Assembly: GCA_902489945.1 (NCBI GenBank)
Contig: CABUBZ010000050.1
Span: 1 to 14,516, forward strand
Source of the DNA: an uncultured Collinsella sp.
Lineage (GTDB): Bacteria; Actinomycetota; Coriobacteriia; Coriobacteriales; Coriobacteriaceae
Reading direction: 5' to 3'
DNA length: 14,516 nt
This document shows, in pieces, positions 5,528 to 12,876 of this stretch (positions are counted from its first letter, which is position 1; every line of letters begins with the position of its first letter). The notes below the pieces were generated by a model that was not told where the DNA came from, did not search any database, and saw only the letters and a program-made list of their open reading frames with translations. Both the position numbers and the translations under genes were made by a program.

Positions 5528-6766
5528 ATGACAAAAGACGATAGGCAAGCGTTCGAGGTGCCCGATCGACTCTTTGAATACGTGAGGTCAGTCGTCGACA
5601 ACCGCGCGCTTGCAACGGTGCTGCTCTTTTTGCTGAGCCTGCTGCTGATTGGCATCGATAACATCGCTGGAATCTTGGCGGTGCTGCTTGTTGGCTTTTT
5701 GCTGATCGATCGATTTGAGATCGTGTGCCGCTGCGTGGTGATTGGCGGCGCCGCGTGGGCCATGACGTTGGCGATTGGCGCCATGGCGCTCGGCGGCATC
5801 GAAGGGCCGGTGTTGTTCGATGCCGGCTTTGTATTCAACATGCTTGGCTTTGTGCTGGCGCTTGCCGCGTGCGTGCTGTTCTTGTGCGGCCGCGCCCTGT
5901 ACTACCAGGGCTACGAGCAGGGCGAGCAGCATGCCGATTGTGTGCTGGCTGCTCGTATTCAAGATCGCCTGATCGATCACCCCGACACCTGGGACAACAT
6001 CGACGGCGACTTCTTGGAGGTCGAGGGCGCCCTTAACCGCGTGCGTGACCGTGAGCGCAAGGTGCAACAGGCCTTGCGTGACGAATCTCATCGCAAGGAC
6101 GATCTGGTCACGTACTTGGCACATGACCTACGCACCCCGCTTGCCAGTGTGGTGGGCTATCTTTCGCTGCTGCAAGAGGCTCCCGAGCTGCCGGTTGAGC
6201 AACGTGCGCACTTTACGGGCGTGGCTCTCGACAAAGCGCACCGGCTCGATGCGCTCATCGAAGAGTTCTTCGATATCACGCGCTTTGACTTCCACGATAT
6301 CGTGCTCACGCGCGGCTATGTTGATCTGGGGTTGCTGCTGGCTCAGGTGGCTGACGAGTTCTATCCCATCCTCAACGAGCAGCATAAGGAAGCCCAAGTT
6401 GATATTCGCGAGGACCTGACGGTGCTCGTGGATGGCGACAAGATGGCTCGCGTGTTCAACAACATCATGAAAAACGCCGTTGCCTATAGCTATGAGGGCT
6501 CGACCATCACGATCGAGGCCAGACGCCGGGACGGCGGTGGCGTGCGCGTGCGCTTTATCAATCAGGGCGATCCCATCCCTGAGGCAAAGCTCAAGGAGAT
6601 CTTTGAGAAGTTCTATCGCCTGGATGCGGCGCGTGCGACCAATCGCGGCGGCGCTGGACTGGGGCTTGCCATCGCCAAGGAGATCGTATGCGCGCACGGC
6701 GGTACCGTTGCATGTGAATCGACGCCCGAACACACGATATTCACCATCGAGCTGCCCGCCGCATAG
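5528..6766 (+). CDS. VanS-like sensor histidine kinase
   Basis: A 412-residue membrane kinase. Four hydrophobic segments (about 27-43, 46-60, 68-88 and 100-120) are joined by short loops, so there is no sizeable extracellular sensor domain. A linker (about 135-190) leads to the H-box YLAHDLRTPLASVVGYLSLL with phosphoacceptor H199, nearly the VanS motif. The N-box is NNIMKNAVAYSYEG (N312, N316) and the G2 box is GGAGLGLAIAKE (374-385). The usual DxGxG box is replaced by NQGDPIP (345-351), as I recall it also is in VanS proteins. The ATG at 5528 is chosen because GTGAGGA lies 7 nt upstream and the longer frame runs into the regulator gene. It should phosphorylate the adjacent VanR-like regulator in response to a membrane or wall signal. 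Confidence 0.9.
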   Translation: MTKDDRQAFEVPDRLFEYVRSVVDNRALATVLLFLLSLLLIGIDNIAGILAVLLVGFLLIDRFEIVCRCVVIGGAAWAMTLAIGAMALGGIEGPVLFDAGFVFNMLGFVLALAACVLFLCGRALYYQGYEQGEQHADCVLAARIQDRLIDHPDTWDNIDGDFLEVEGALNRVRDRERKVQQALRDESHRKDDLVTYLAHDLRTPLASVVGYLSLLQEAPELPVEQRAHFTGVALDKAHRLDALIEEFFDITRFDFHDIVLTRGYVDLGLLLAQVADEFYPILNEQHKEAQVDIREDLTVLVDGDKMARVFNNIMKNAVAYSYEGSTITIEARRRDGGGVRVRFINQGDPIPEAKLKEIFEKFYRLDAARATNRGGAGLGLAIAKEIVCAHGGTVACESTPEHTIFTIELPAA

Positions 6767-6777
6767 CCAGTGTGCCC

Positions 6778-6830
6778 TTACAAACACTTGACAATGCGCT
6801 CACGTGCATATGAGCCGCGATTCCTACTAT
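6778..6830 (+). promoter_or_regulatory. Candidate Pho box and promoter of pstB
   Basis: TTACA (6778), TGACA (6789), TCACG (6800) and a weaker TGAGC (6811) start exactly 11 bp apart. This matches the 11-bp direct-repeat design of PhoP/PhoB operators known from Bacillus, Streptomyces and mycobacteria. A -10 TACTAT lies at 6825-6830. The matching -35 position (6802-6807, ACGTGC) is poor and overlaps the third repeat, as expected for an activator-dependent promoter. The leader to the start codon would be about 30 nt. The likely activator is the response regulator encoded at 7810-8538. Confidence 0.55.
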
Positions 6831-6869
6831 CGATACTGCTGAATTGATATCGATGTGGAGGTATGCGGT

Positions 6870-7745
6870 ATGACGGCTGCTGCGGCTGTGGAGCCCACGG
6901 AGCTTGAAGAACTCATGAAAGCGCAGGCCGAGGCCGCGCGCGAGCGCGAGGTTGGGGATGCGACTCGCCCCACGGCAGAGGATCTTGCCGCCTCGCCGAC
7001 GCGCATCGATGTCGAGGGCCTCGACCTGTTCTATGGCGACCATCATGCGCTCAAGGACGTGAATATCAAGATCCGCGACAAGCAGATCACCTCGTTCATC
7101 GGTCCATCGGGCTGCGGCAAGTCGACGTTGCTGCGCTGCTTTAACCGCATGAACGACGGCATCAAGGATTGCCGCATCGAGGGCAAGATTGCGCTCGATG
7201 GTCAAGATATCCTGGGCGATTACGACATTTGCCGCCTTCGCCAGCGCGTGGGCATGGTGTTCCAGCGCCCCAACCCGTTTCCCATGAGCATCTACGACAA
7301 CGTCGCGTATGGTCCGCGCGGCATGGGTGTGCGCGATCGCGCTGTGCTGGATGAGCTGGTCGAGGACTCCCTTCGTCGTGCTGCGCTATGGGATGAGGTC
7401 AAGGACAAGCTCAAAGAGTCGGGCCTGGGTCTTTCGGGTGGACAGCAGCAGCGCCTGTGCATCGCCCGCGCGCTTGCCGTGCAGCCCGACATTCTGCTGA
7501 TGGACGAGCCGACCTCGGCACTCGACCCCGTGTCGACGCTGGTGGTTGAGCAGCTGGCCTGCGAGCTCAAGGAGGTCTGTACGCTCGTGGTCGTTACGCA
7601 CAATATGCAGCAGGCGGCGCGTATCTCCGACTCGGTCGCGTTTTTCTTGCTGGGTGAGTTGGTGGAGCACGCGCCCACCGCGCAACTCTTCAAGAATCCG
7701 ACCGATCCGCGCACGGCGGATTATTTGACGGGACGTTTTGGCTGA
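6870..7745 (+). CDS. pstB: Phosphate ABC transporter ATP-binding protein PstB
   Basis: This 291-residue ATPase powers high-affinity phosphate import on the cytoplasmic face of the Pst transporter. Motifs: Walker A GPSGCGKST (78-86), Q-loop Q132 within VFQRPNPFPMSIYDNVAYG (a PstB hallmark), signature LSGGQ (188-192), Walker B ILLMDEP (208-214), D-loop SALD and H244. A polar, Ala/Glu-rich extension of about 40 residues precedes the ABC domain and is longer than usual for PstB. The ATG at 6870 is chosen because GGAGGT (6857-6862) lies 7 nt upstream; an upstream in-frame GTG at 6855 would overlap that site. No pstS, pstC, pstA or phoU is in the window. It is first in an apparent operon with the following regulator and kinase. 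Confidence 0.95.
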   Translation: MTAAAAVEPTELEELMKAQAEAAREREVGDATRPTAEDLAASPTRIDVEGLDLFYGDHHALKDVNIKIRDKQITSFIGPSGCGKSTLLRCFNRMNDGIKDCRIEGKIALDGQDILGDYDICRLRQRVGMVFQRPNPFPMSIYDNVAYGPRGMGVRDRAVLDELVEDSLRRAALWDEVKDKLKESGLGLSGGQQQRLCIARALAVQPDILLMDEPTSALDPVSTLVVEQLACELKEVCTLVVVTHNMQQAARISDSVAFFLLGELVEHAPTAQLFKNPTDPRTADYLTGRFG

Positions 7746-7755
7746 TACCATCTAG

Positions 7756-7769
7756 TAAAGGTACCTTTA
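7756..7769. promoter_or_regulatory. 14-bp perfect palindrome between pstB and the regulator gene
   Basis: TAAAGGTACCTTTA is perfectly self-complementary and lies 11 bp after the pstB stop and about 40 bp before the next start. With no loop it suits a dimeric DNA-binding protein better than an RNA hairpin. No clear promoter surrounds it; TAAGAT (7774-7779) is a weak -10 candidate. Confidence 0.35.
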
Positions 7770-7809
7770 GGGTTAAGATGCGGTCTTGCCGGCCGCAAAG
7801 GGGTTCAAC

Positions 7810-8538
7810 ATGATCTATTACGTCGAGGACGATGACAACATCAGGGATTTGACGGTCTATGCGCTGCGCAAGCAGGGGATTGAGGCCGAAGGCTTTTCGT
7901 GCGACGGTGAGTTTAAGGCTGCCGTGGCGCGACGGGTACCCGATGCCGTCCTGCTCGACATCATGCTGCCCGATACCGATGGCTTGGCGATTATGCGTCG
8001 CCTGCGTGCCGACCGCCTGACGGCGACGGTGCCCATCATGATGCTTACCGCCAAGGATACCGAGCTCGACAAGGTGATGGCGCTCGATGGCGGTGCCGAC
8101 GATTACCTGACTAAACCCTTCTCGCTCATGGAGCTTGCGAGCCGCTGCCGCGCACTGCTGCGTCGCGGCGGCATGGTCAAGCAGGCGAGCGATGTGCTCA
8201 GCGTGGGCGACATCGTGCTCTCGCCCAGCCATCGCGAGGTGACCGTTGCCGGCGAGCCGCTTAAGCTCACCCTGCGCGAGTTCGACCTGCTCGAGTACCT
8301 CATGCGCAAGCCCGGCGTGGTTTTTACCCGCGAGTCGTTGCTGCAGAGCGTGTGGGGCTGGGACTTCGACGGCGGTTCGCGCACCGTTGACGTGCACGTG
8401 CAGACGCTTCGCCAAAAACTGGGCGAGCATGCCAGCGCCATCGAGACCGTGCGCGGCGTGGGCTACCGCTTGGCCGAGCCTTCTGCCGGTGATGGTGCCG
8501 AAGGTGACGACACCGCGGCCACCGCATCGGAGGAGTAA
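7810..8538 (+). CDS. PhoP/PhoB-like response regulator (OmpR family)
   Basis: A 242-residue response regulator. The receiver domain has acidic residues D7-D9, phosphoacceptor D50 in VLLDIMLP, T80 in MMLTAKD and K102 in TKPFSLMEL. A winged-helix domain follows (about 125-227) with LTLREFDLLEYLM, TVDVHVQTLRQKL and VRGVGYRL, then a short acidic, Ala-rich tail. The ATG at 7810 is chosen over an in-frame TTG at 7786 because AAAGGGG lies 6 nt upstream. Its position after pstB and directly before a PhoR-like kinase suggests it is the phosphate regulator that binds the 11-bp repeats upstream of pstB. This is inferred from context; sequence alone cannot separate PhoP, PhoB and RegX3 types. Confidence 0.9.
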   Translation: MIYYVEDDDNIRDLTVYALRKQGIEAEGFSCDGEFKAAVARRVPDAVLLDIMLPDTDGLAIMRRLRADRLTATVPIMMLTAKDTELDKVMALDGGADDYLTKPFSLMELASRCRALLRRGGMVKQASDVLSVGDIVLSPSHREVTVAGEPLKLTLREFDLLEYLMRKPGVVFTRESLLQSVWGWDFDGGSRTVDVHVQTLRQKLGEHASAIETVRGVGYRLAEPSAGDGAEGDDTAATASEE

Positions 8539-8541
8539 CCC

Positions 8542-9966
8542 GTGGTCTTCGCCCCCCAGGGAAAACATACGCTGTCGCACCGCGTTTTTGTGACGATCTT
8601 TGTCTGCGCCATGGCGGTTATCGTGGCGTTTACGGTGCTGGGTGCGTTCTTTGTGCAAAACACCTTGGCGGATGCCACGAGTGCCAATCTGGCGCAGGAA
8701 ACCGAGCTCATTGCTGCCGCCCTCGACGAGCAGCAGGAGCCCATCCCGTTCTTGCGTAGCCTCGATCGCGAGGACTTGCGCATCACGCTGATTAACAAGG
8801 ATGGATCGGTTGCCTACGACAACGAGGCGTCGCCTTCCACACTGCCCAACCATGGCGATCGCCCCGAGGTCATCGAGGCCTTTGAGAGTGGTTTGGGTTC
8901 CGCGGAGCGCGCAAGCTCTACGCTCGACGAGATTATGCTGTATCGCGCCGTCGCCCTTGATAACGGCCAGGTTGTCCGCTTGGCGCAGGCCCAGCCTGGC
9001 GTTGCGGCGATTTTGCTGTCGATGGTGGCGCCGATGCTGCTTATCGCAGCAGCGGGTGCGGTACTCTCGTTTTTTATGGCGCGCCGCGAGTCCCGTGCCA
9101 TCATCGCGCCGTTGCAAGAGGTGGATTTGGACCACCCACGCCGTAGCTATGAGCACGCCTATGCCGAGATGGTCCCCATGCTTGAGCGTATCGAGTCGCA
9201 GCGCCAGGAACTCAAGCGCCAAATGGCGGTGCTGGCGGACAACGACCGTATGCGCCGCGAGTTCACGGCGAATATCACCCATGAGCTCAAGACGCCGCTT
9301 ACGGCGATTTCGGGCTATGCCGAGCTCATCGCAAACGGCATGGTCGAGGGCGAGGGCGACCTGCGCAACTTTGGCGGTCGCATCTATCGTGAGGCGGGCC
9401 GCTTGGCAGCGCTTGTCAACGATATCCTTACGCTGTCTAACTTGGACGAGGCCGAGCGTGCAACTGAGGGCGAGGCGGTGCCCATTGGTTCCACGGAGCC
9501 TATTGAGCTCTCGCGTGCCATCTACGCGGTTGAGCAGCGTCTTGAACAGGTCGCCCGTCAGGCGAATGTGACGATAAGTCATGAGACCAAGCCTGTGGTC
9601 ATCGAAGGCGTGTCGCGCTTGATTGACGAGCTCATCTATAATCTGGCGAGCAACGCCATCCGCTACAATCGACCCGGCGGTGCGGTTACGCTGCAGTGCG
9701 GCACCAACGACGAAGGCCATCCGTTCCTTGCGGTCGCCGACACGGGAATCGGTATCGCGCCTGAAGAACAGGGCAAGGTATTTGAGCGGTTCTATCGCGT
9801 GGACAAGAGTAGGTCCAAGGCGCGCGGCGGAACCGGTCTGGGGCTTGCAATTGTCAAGCATGCGGCCCTGTATCATCACGCCACGCTCGATCTGTCGAGC
9901 GAGTTGGGCGTGGGAACCACCATTACGGTGACGTTTCCCATACGGCAGGACGAGCCATTCGCATAG
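8542..9966 (+). CDS. PhoR-like sensor histidine kinase
   Basis: A 474-residue kinase with two membrane segments (about 14-38 and 154-180) around an extracytoplasmic region of about 115 residues. No clear PAS domain is seen; residues 181-240 form the linker and dimerisation lead-in. Catalytic motifs: H-box FTANITHELKTPLTAISGYA with H247, N-box LIYNLASNAIRYN (N367, N371), G1 DTGIG (400-404), F-box FERFYRV and G2 GGTGLGL (429-435). It starts with GTG three bases after the regulator's stop codon, with GGAGGAG (8529-8535) at the end of that gene, so the two are translationally coupled. It is probably the phosphate-limitation sensor partner of that regulator. Known PhoR proteins depend on Pst and PhoU, which fits the link to pstB. 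Confidence 0.9.
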   Translation: MVFAPQGKHTLSHRVFVTIFVCAMAVIVAFTVLGAFFVQNTLADATSANLAQETELIAAALDEQQEPIPFLRSLDREDLRITLINKDGSVAYDNEASPSTLPNHGDRPEVIEAFESGLGSAERASSTLDEIMLYRAVALDNGQVVRLAQAQPGVAAILLSMVAPMLLIAAAGAVLSFFMARRESRAIIAPLQEVDLDHPRRSYEHAYAEMVPMLERIESQRQELKRQMAVLADNDRMRREFTANITHELKTPLTAISGYAELIANGMVEGEGDLRNFGGRIYREAGRLAALVNDILTLSNLDEAERATEGEAVPIGSTEPIELSRAIYAVEQRLEQVARQANVTISHETKPVVIEGVSRLIDELIYNLASNAIRYNRPGGAVTLQCGTNDEGHPFLAVADTGIGIAPEEQGKVFERFYRVDKSRSKARGGTGLGLAIVKHAALYHHATLDLSSELGVGTTITVTFPIRQDEPFA

Positions 9967-9991
9967 CGATACAACATAGATATTGATGCAG

Positions 9992-10030
9992 ACGCCGCAT
10001 TTGACTTTCGGGTGCGGCGTTGTTGTGCAA
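9992..10030 (+). terminator. Likely terminator of the pstB operon
   Basis: ACGCCGCA and TGCGGCGT (ending at 10020) form an 8-bp GC-rich stem with a 13-base loop, followed by a mixed T-rich tail (TGTTGTG). The weak T tract lowers confidence. It lies 25 bp after the kinase stop. Confidence 0.55.
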
Positions 10031-10085
10031 TTTTACGATTGCTTCCGACATTTTTACAGGAGAGCCTGTTTCTTATGTATAGAGT

Positions 10086-10114
10086 TTGGTCTCGGTAAAA
10101 AGATGCGATAACAT
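10086..10114 (+). promoter_or_regulatory. Candidate promoter of the tyrosine-kinase module
   Basis: TTGGTC (10086-10091) and TAACAT (10109-10114) are separated by 17 bp, about 40 nt upstream of the expected leader and start codon. A small ACAGG/CCTGT inverted repeat lies at 10056-10069. Confidence 0.35.
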
Positions 10115-10161
10115 ACGAACAGTTTTGTCAATCCGAACTGGGGAAATGAAAGGCAAGCTGC

Positions 10162-10818
10162 ATGACCCTTCTCGAACTGTTCCAGCTGCTGAAGAAGCAC
10201 CTTAAGCTGGTCATCACCCTTCCGGTGGTCTGCGCGATCGCCATGGGCATCGTGTCCTTCGTTGCGATGGACAACACCTACACCGCGACGACGAGCATGT
10301 ACATTCTCGCCAAAACCGACGATAGCGGTCAGATGAGCTACAACGATCTCTCGGCGAGCCAGATGCTTTCCAACGATATCGCCACGCTGCTGGATAGCGA
10401 TAGCGTTAAGAGCGGTGCTGCCAATGAGCTGGGCCTTGCTGACCTGGATGACTACAAGGTGTCTGTTTCCTCCGAGACCACCACGCGTGTCATTACGCTT
10501 TCGGTTACCGGCACCGATGCCAAGGAGACGGCTGAGGTCGCAAAGGCCATTGCCAGCTCGGTGAGTACGGTCGCTCAGAACGTCGGCGCTGCCCAGAGCA
10601 TCAACGTTATCGACGAGGCTAAGACCCCCGAAGCCCCCAGCGGCCCCAAGCGCACGCTGTATATTGCCGTCGCGTTCCTCGCCGGTATCTTTATCACAGT
10701 TGCCTATGTCGTTTTGGCAGACATGCTCAATACCCGCATCCGCGGTGCCGAAGAGGCAGAAGAGCTCCTGGGTATTCCCGTTGTTGGCCGAATTCCGGCT
10801 ATGAAAGGTGGTAAATAG
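10162..10818 (+). CDS. Wzz/CpsC-like polysaccharide co-polymerase and kinase adaptor
   Basis: A 218-residue membrane protein of the YveK/CpsC type. TM1 (about 15-36) and TM2 (about 165-186) bracket an external domain of about 125 residues rich in Thr, Ser and Asp. A proline-rich PEAPSGPKR precedes TM2, as in Wzz proteins. The cytoplasmic tail (about 187-218) contains TRIRGAEEAEELLGIPVVGRIP, the segment that in this family docks and activates the tyrosine kinase. GAAAGG (10148-10153) lies 8 nt before the ATG. The kinase gene starts 2 bp after its stop. Its role is to set chain length or export of a surface polysaccharide; which polysaccharide cannot be told here. Confidence 0.9.
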   Translation: MTLLELFQLLKKHLKLVITLPVVCAIAMGIVSFVAMDNTYTATTSMYILAKTDDSGQMSYNDLSASQMLSNDIATLLDSDSVKSGAANELGLADLDDYKVSVSSETTTRVITLSVTGTDAKETAEVAKAIASSVSTVAQNVGAAQSINVIDEAKTPEAPSGPKRTLYIAVAFLAGIFITVAYVVLADMLNTRIRGAEEAEELLGIPVVGRIPAMKGGK

Positions 10819-10820
10819 GC

Positions 10821-11558
10821 ATGGCTAAGGCAAAGAACACCGATAAGCTCGTTGTGCAGAATGCCGCCAAGACCCTTCTGGCCAACATCCGCTTTGCGAG
10901 CGTGGACGACCCCATTCGCACCATCACCGTTACCTCCTCGATTCCCAACGAGGGCAAGTCTACGGTTTCCATCAACCTTGCCCAGGCTATCGCCACCAGC
11001 GGCAAGAGCGTCCTGCTGGTCGAGGCTGATATGCGTCGCAGGTCCCTTGCCGATATGCTCGGCGTCCGCTCCCGCGGCGGACTCTATGCAGTCCTTTCCG
11101 AGCGGGTTTCTATTGACCAGGCGATTGTCGAGACGGGTCAGAAGAACTTCTACTTCCTCGATGCCGAGCCGCATATTCCCAATCCTGCCGACATCATCGT
11201 CTCTCACCGCTTTGCCAAGCTGGTAAAGGCACTGTCCGCCAAGTTCCAGTACGTCATCTTTGATGCTCCCCCGGTCGGCACCTTCATCGATGCTGCCGAG
11301 ATCGCAAGTCTGACCGACGGTGCGCTTTTTGTCGTGCGTGAGGACTTCACCAAGCGCGAGGAGGCGCTCAACGCCATCGGTCAGCTTAAGAAGTCCGAGA
11401 AGGTCAAGCTCATCGGTACCGTTATGAACTACTGCGAGACCGAGACCAGCGAGTACTACTACTCCTACTACGCCAAGGACGGTAAGAAGGTGAAGAAGGG
11501 CTCCGACGATCAGGGGACTTCCAAAAAGGGCATCTTCACCAACCGAGCAAACGTTTAG
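10821..11558 (+). CDS. CpsD/Wze-like bacterial tyrosine kinase (BY-kinase)
   Basis: A 245-residue cytoplasmic P-loop kinase. Walker A SSIPNEGKST (39-48), Walker A' VLLVEADMR (64-72) and Walker B VIFDAPP (145-151) are all present, along with the family's PNPADII segment (121-126). A tyrosine cluster near the C-terminus (Y212, Y213, Y214, Y216, Y217) is the expected autophosphorylation site, followed by a lysine-rich tail. Kinase activity should need the tail of the preceding CpsC-like protein, which here is a separate polypeptide as in other Gram-positive bacteria. Phosphorylation cycles control capsule or exopolysaccharide polymerisation. AAAGGTGG at the end of the upstream gene serves as its ribosome binding site. 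Confidence 0.93.
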   Translation: MAKAKNTDKLVVQNAAKTLLANIRFASVDDPIRTITVTSSIPNEGKSTVSINLAQAIATSGKSVLLVEADMRRRSLADMLGVRSRGGLYAVLSERVSIDQAIVETGQKNFYFLDAEPHIPNPADIIVSHRFAKLVKALSAKFQYVIFDAPPVGTFIDAAEIASLTDGALFVVREDFTKREEALNAIGQLKKSEKVKLIGTVMNYCETETSEYYYSYYAKDGKKVKKGSDDQGTSKKGIFTNRANV

Positions 11559-11575
11559 TTGATTAAGGCTGACCT

Positions 11576-12226
11576 ATGCGTGACATTCATTGCCATATCT
11601 TGCCGGGTGTAGACGACGGCGCCGCCGATCTCGATGAGAGCTTGGCGATGCTCGAGGCTGCCAAGCGGGCCGGTGTAACCAGAATCGTTTGCACTCCTCA
11701 CTGCCGTGATCCCTATTTTGATTACGACAAGATGTGGGATGCCTTTGAGCTGCTGCGTGATAACGCTGACGGTTTTCCGCTCCAGATGGGCTTCGAGGTC
11801 AACCATCGAAAGCTCGTTGAGCTTGGTATCGATGCCGCGGAGCACTTGCATTTCGATGGGACCAACGAGTTTCTGCTCGAGCTTTCGACGCATGCCGATG
11901 CGTATGCGTTTAGAGAGTACGAGAACACGATTTACGATTTGCAGTGCCGTGGTTACCAGGTGATTATCGCTCATCCTGAGCGCTATCGTGCGGTTCAAAA
12001 GGATGTAAGCGTGGCGGAGCGCCTGGTCGATATGGGCTGCAAGCTGCAGGCTTCGGCGGACTTTATTGCCGGCGGTCGCTTTGGTCGCGAGAAAAAGCCG
12101 GCACAGCGCCTGTTCGATCAGAACCTGTACAGCTTCATCGCGAGCGATGCCCATAACGTGGGTCATTACGACTGCCTGGCGAAGGCTCGCGCGAAGTTTA
12201 GCGTGCGCGGAGCTCATTTTCGCTAA
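11576..12226 (+). CDS. CpsB/YwqE-like tyrosine-protein phosphatase (PHP family)
   Basis: A 216-residue metal-dependent phosphatase expected to remove phosphate from the tyrosine cluster of the kinase encoded just upstream. PHP metal-binding motifs are all visible: HCHILPGVDDG (5-15; H5 and H7), CTPH (39-42), E74, HPER (133-136) and SDAH (190-193). The length is a little under the usual 240-260. A weak AAGG site lies 7 nt before the ATG; the gene starts 17 bp after the kinase stop, so the three genes form one operon. Gene order is adaptor, kinase, phosphatase, whereas streptococcal capsule loci have the phosphatase before the adaptor and kinase. Confidence 0.93.
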   Translation: MRDIHCHILPGVDDGAADLDESLAMLEAAKRAGVTRIVCTPHCRDPYFDYDKMWDAFELLRDNADGFPLQMGFEVNHRKLVELGIDAAEHLHFDGTNEFLLELSTHADAYAFREYENTIYDLQCRGYQVIIAHPERYRAVQKDVSVAERLVDMGCKLQASADFIAGGRFGREKKPAQRLFDQNLYSFIASDAHNVGHYDCLAKARAKFSVRGAHFR

Positions 12227-12265
12227 TATCTGTCCCTAACGTTCGCATTGAATGAAAGGGCAGCC

Positions 12266-12766
12266 ATGGATATCCAACTTAAGACGGGATGCTTTGATGA
12301 CGCGGCGTTGGTGCGCCGCGTCGTTTTTATAGACGAGCAGGGCTACGAGAATGAGTTCGACGCTATCGACGAGGATCAGAGCTGCATTCATGTGACGCTC
12401 TATGTAGACGGCGAGCTTGCCGGTTGCTCGCGCGTGTTTCCCGAAGAGCTTGAGCGCGCGGCAGATTCAGAGGCTCCGGTTTCGCCGTCGTGCGATTTGG
12501 ACGAAGGCGTCGCAGCGGGGGAGACCTATATTATGGGGCGCGTGGCTGTGCTGCCGAGCATGCGCCGTCGCGGTCTGGCGAGTGCGATCGTCGATGCCAG
12601 TGCTTTGTGTGCACGCGATGCCGGCGCAAAGCTTATTAAGCTGCATGCGCAGGAATACGTGCTGCCGCTCTATGCAAAGGCGGGCTACACGCAAATTGCC
12701 CCGGTAGATTACGAAGACGAGGGCCAACCCCATGTCTGGATGGCCAAGCGCGTAGATGGCAGATAG
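12266..12766 (+). CDS. GNAT-family N-acetyltransferase
   Basis: A 166-residue acetyltransferase expected to use acetyl-CoA; the substrate is unknown. The acetyl-CoA-binding motif A is at about 92-110 (RVAVLPSMRRRGLASAIVD). LHAQEYVLPLYAKAGY (126-141) and a C-terminal PHVWMAKR match the layout of small ElaA/YjcF-like GNAT proteins, as does FIDEQGYENEFDAID near the N-terminus. The ATG at 12266 is chosen over an in-frame TTG at 12248 because GAAAGGG lies 5 nt upstream. No promoter or terminator is evident in the 39-bp gap after the phosphatase gene, so it may be cotranscribed, though a functional link is not implied. Confidence 0.88.
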   Translation: MDIQLKTGCFDDAALVRRVVFIDEQGYENEFDAIDEDQSCIHVTLYVDGELAGCSRVFPEELERAADSEAPVSPSCDLDEGVAAGETYIMGRVAVLPSMRRRGLASAIVDASALCARDAGAKLIKLHAQEYVLPLYAKAGYTQIAPVDYEDEGQPHVWMAKRVDGR

Positions 12767-12804
12767 GGACGTTCCTTTTCTGCCGGCGGTTGGGGACACT
12801 CCTT
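12766..12804. repeat. Imperfect direct repeat, possible REP-type remnant
   Basis: GGGACGTTCCTT (12766-12777) and GGGACACTCCTT (12793-12804) differ at two bases, with a GC-rich spacer (GCCGGCGG). The first begins at the last base of the upstream stop codon. Such GGGAC-TCCTT motifs resemble, from memory, intergenic REP-like sequences; this is a weak call without a genome-wide search. Confidence 0.3.
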
Positions 12805-12830
12805 GGCAATTGGCGCATCGGAGCGCTTAG

Positions 12831-12856
12831 ACATACAGTTTTTCGATTCCGTATGT
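12831..12856. promoter_or_regulatory. Inverted repeat upstream of the htpG promoter
   Basis: ACATAC (12831-12836) and GTATGT (12851-12856) form a 6-bp inverted repeat with a 14-bp AT-rich spacer, ending where the -35 of the likely promoter would lie. It does not match the CIRCE or HAIR heat-shock operators. It may be a repressor site or chance. Confidence 0.3.
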
Positions 12857-12876
12857 ATATATGCGCGCTAATGGGT

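Noticed and set aside
7690..9879. A 729-codon open frame on the minus strand
   Set aside because: It lies opposite pstB, the regulator and the kinase, all of which have clear motifs. Its translation is rich in Arg, His and Gln with no domains, typical of the antisense frame of GC-rich genes.
12831..12856. CIRCE or HAIR heat-shock operator upstream of htpG
   Set aside because: The sequence matches neither TTAGCACTC-N9-GAGTGCTAA nor CTTGAGT-N7-ACTCAAG.
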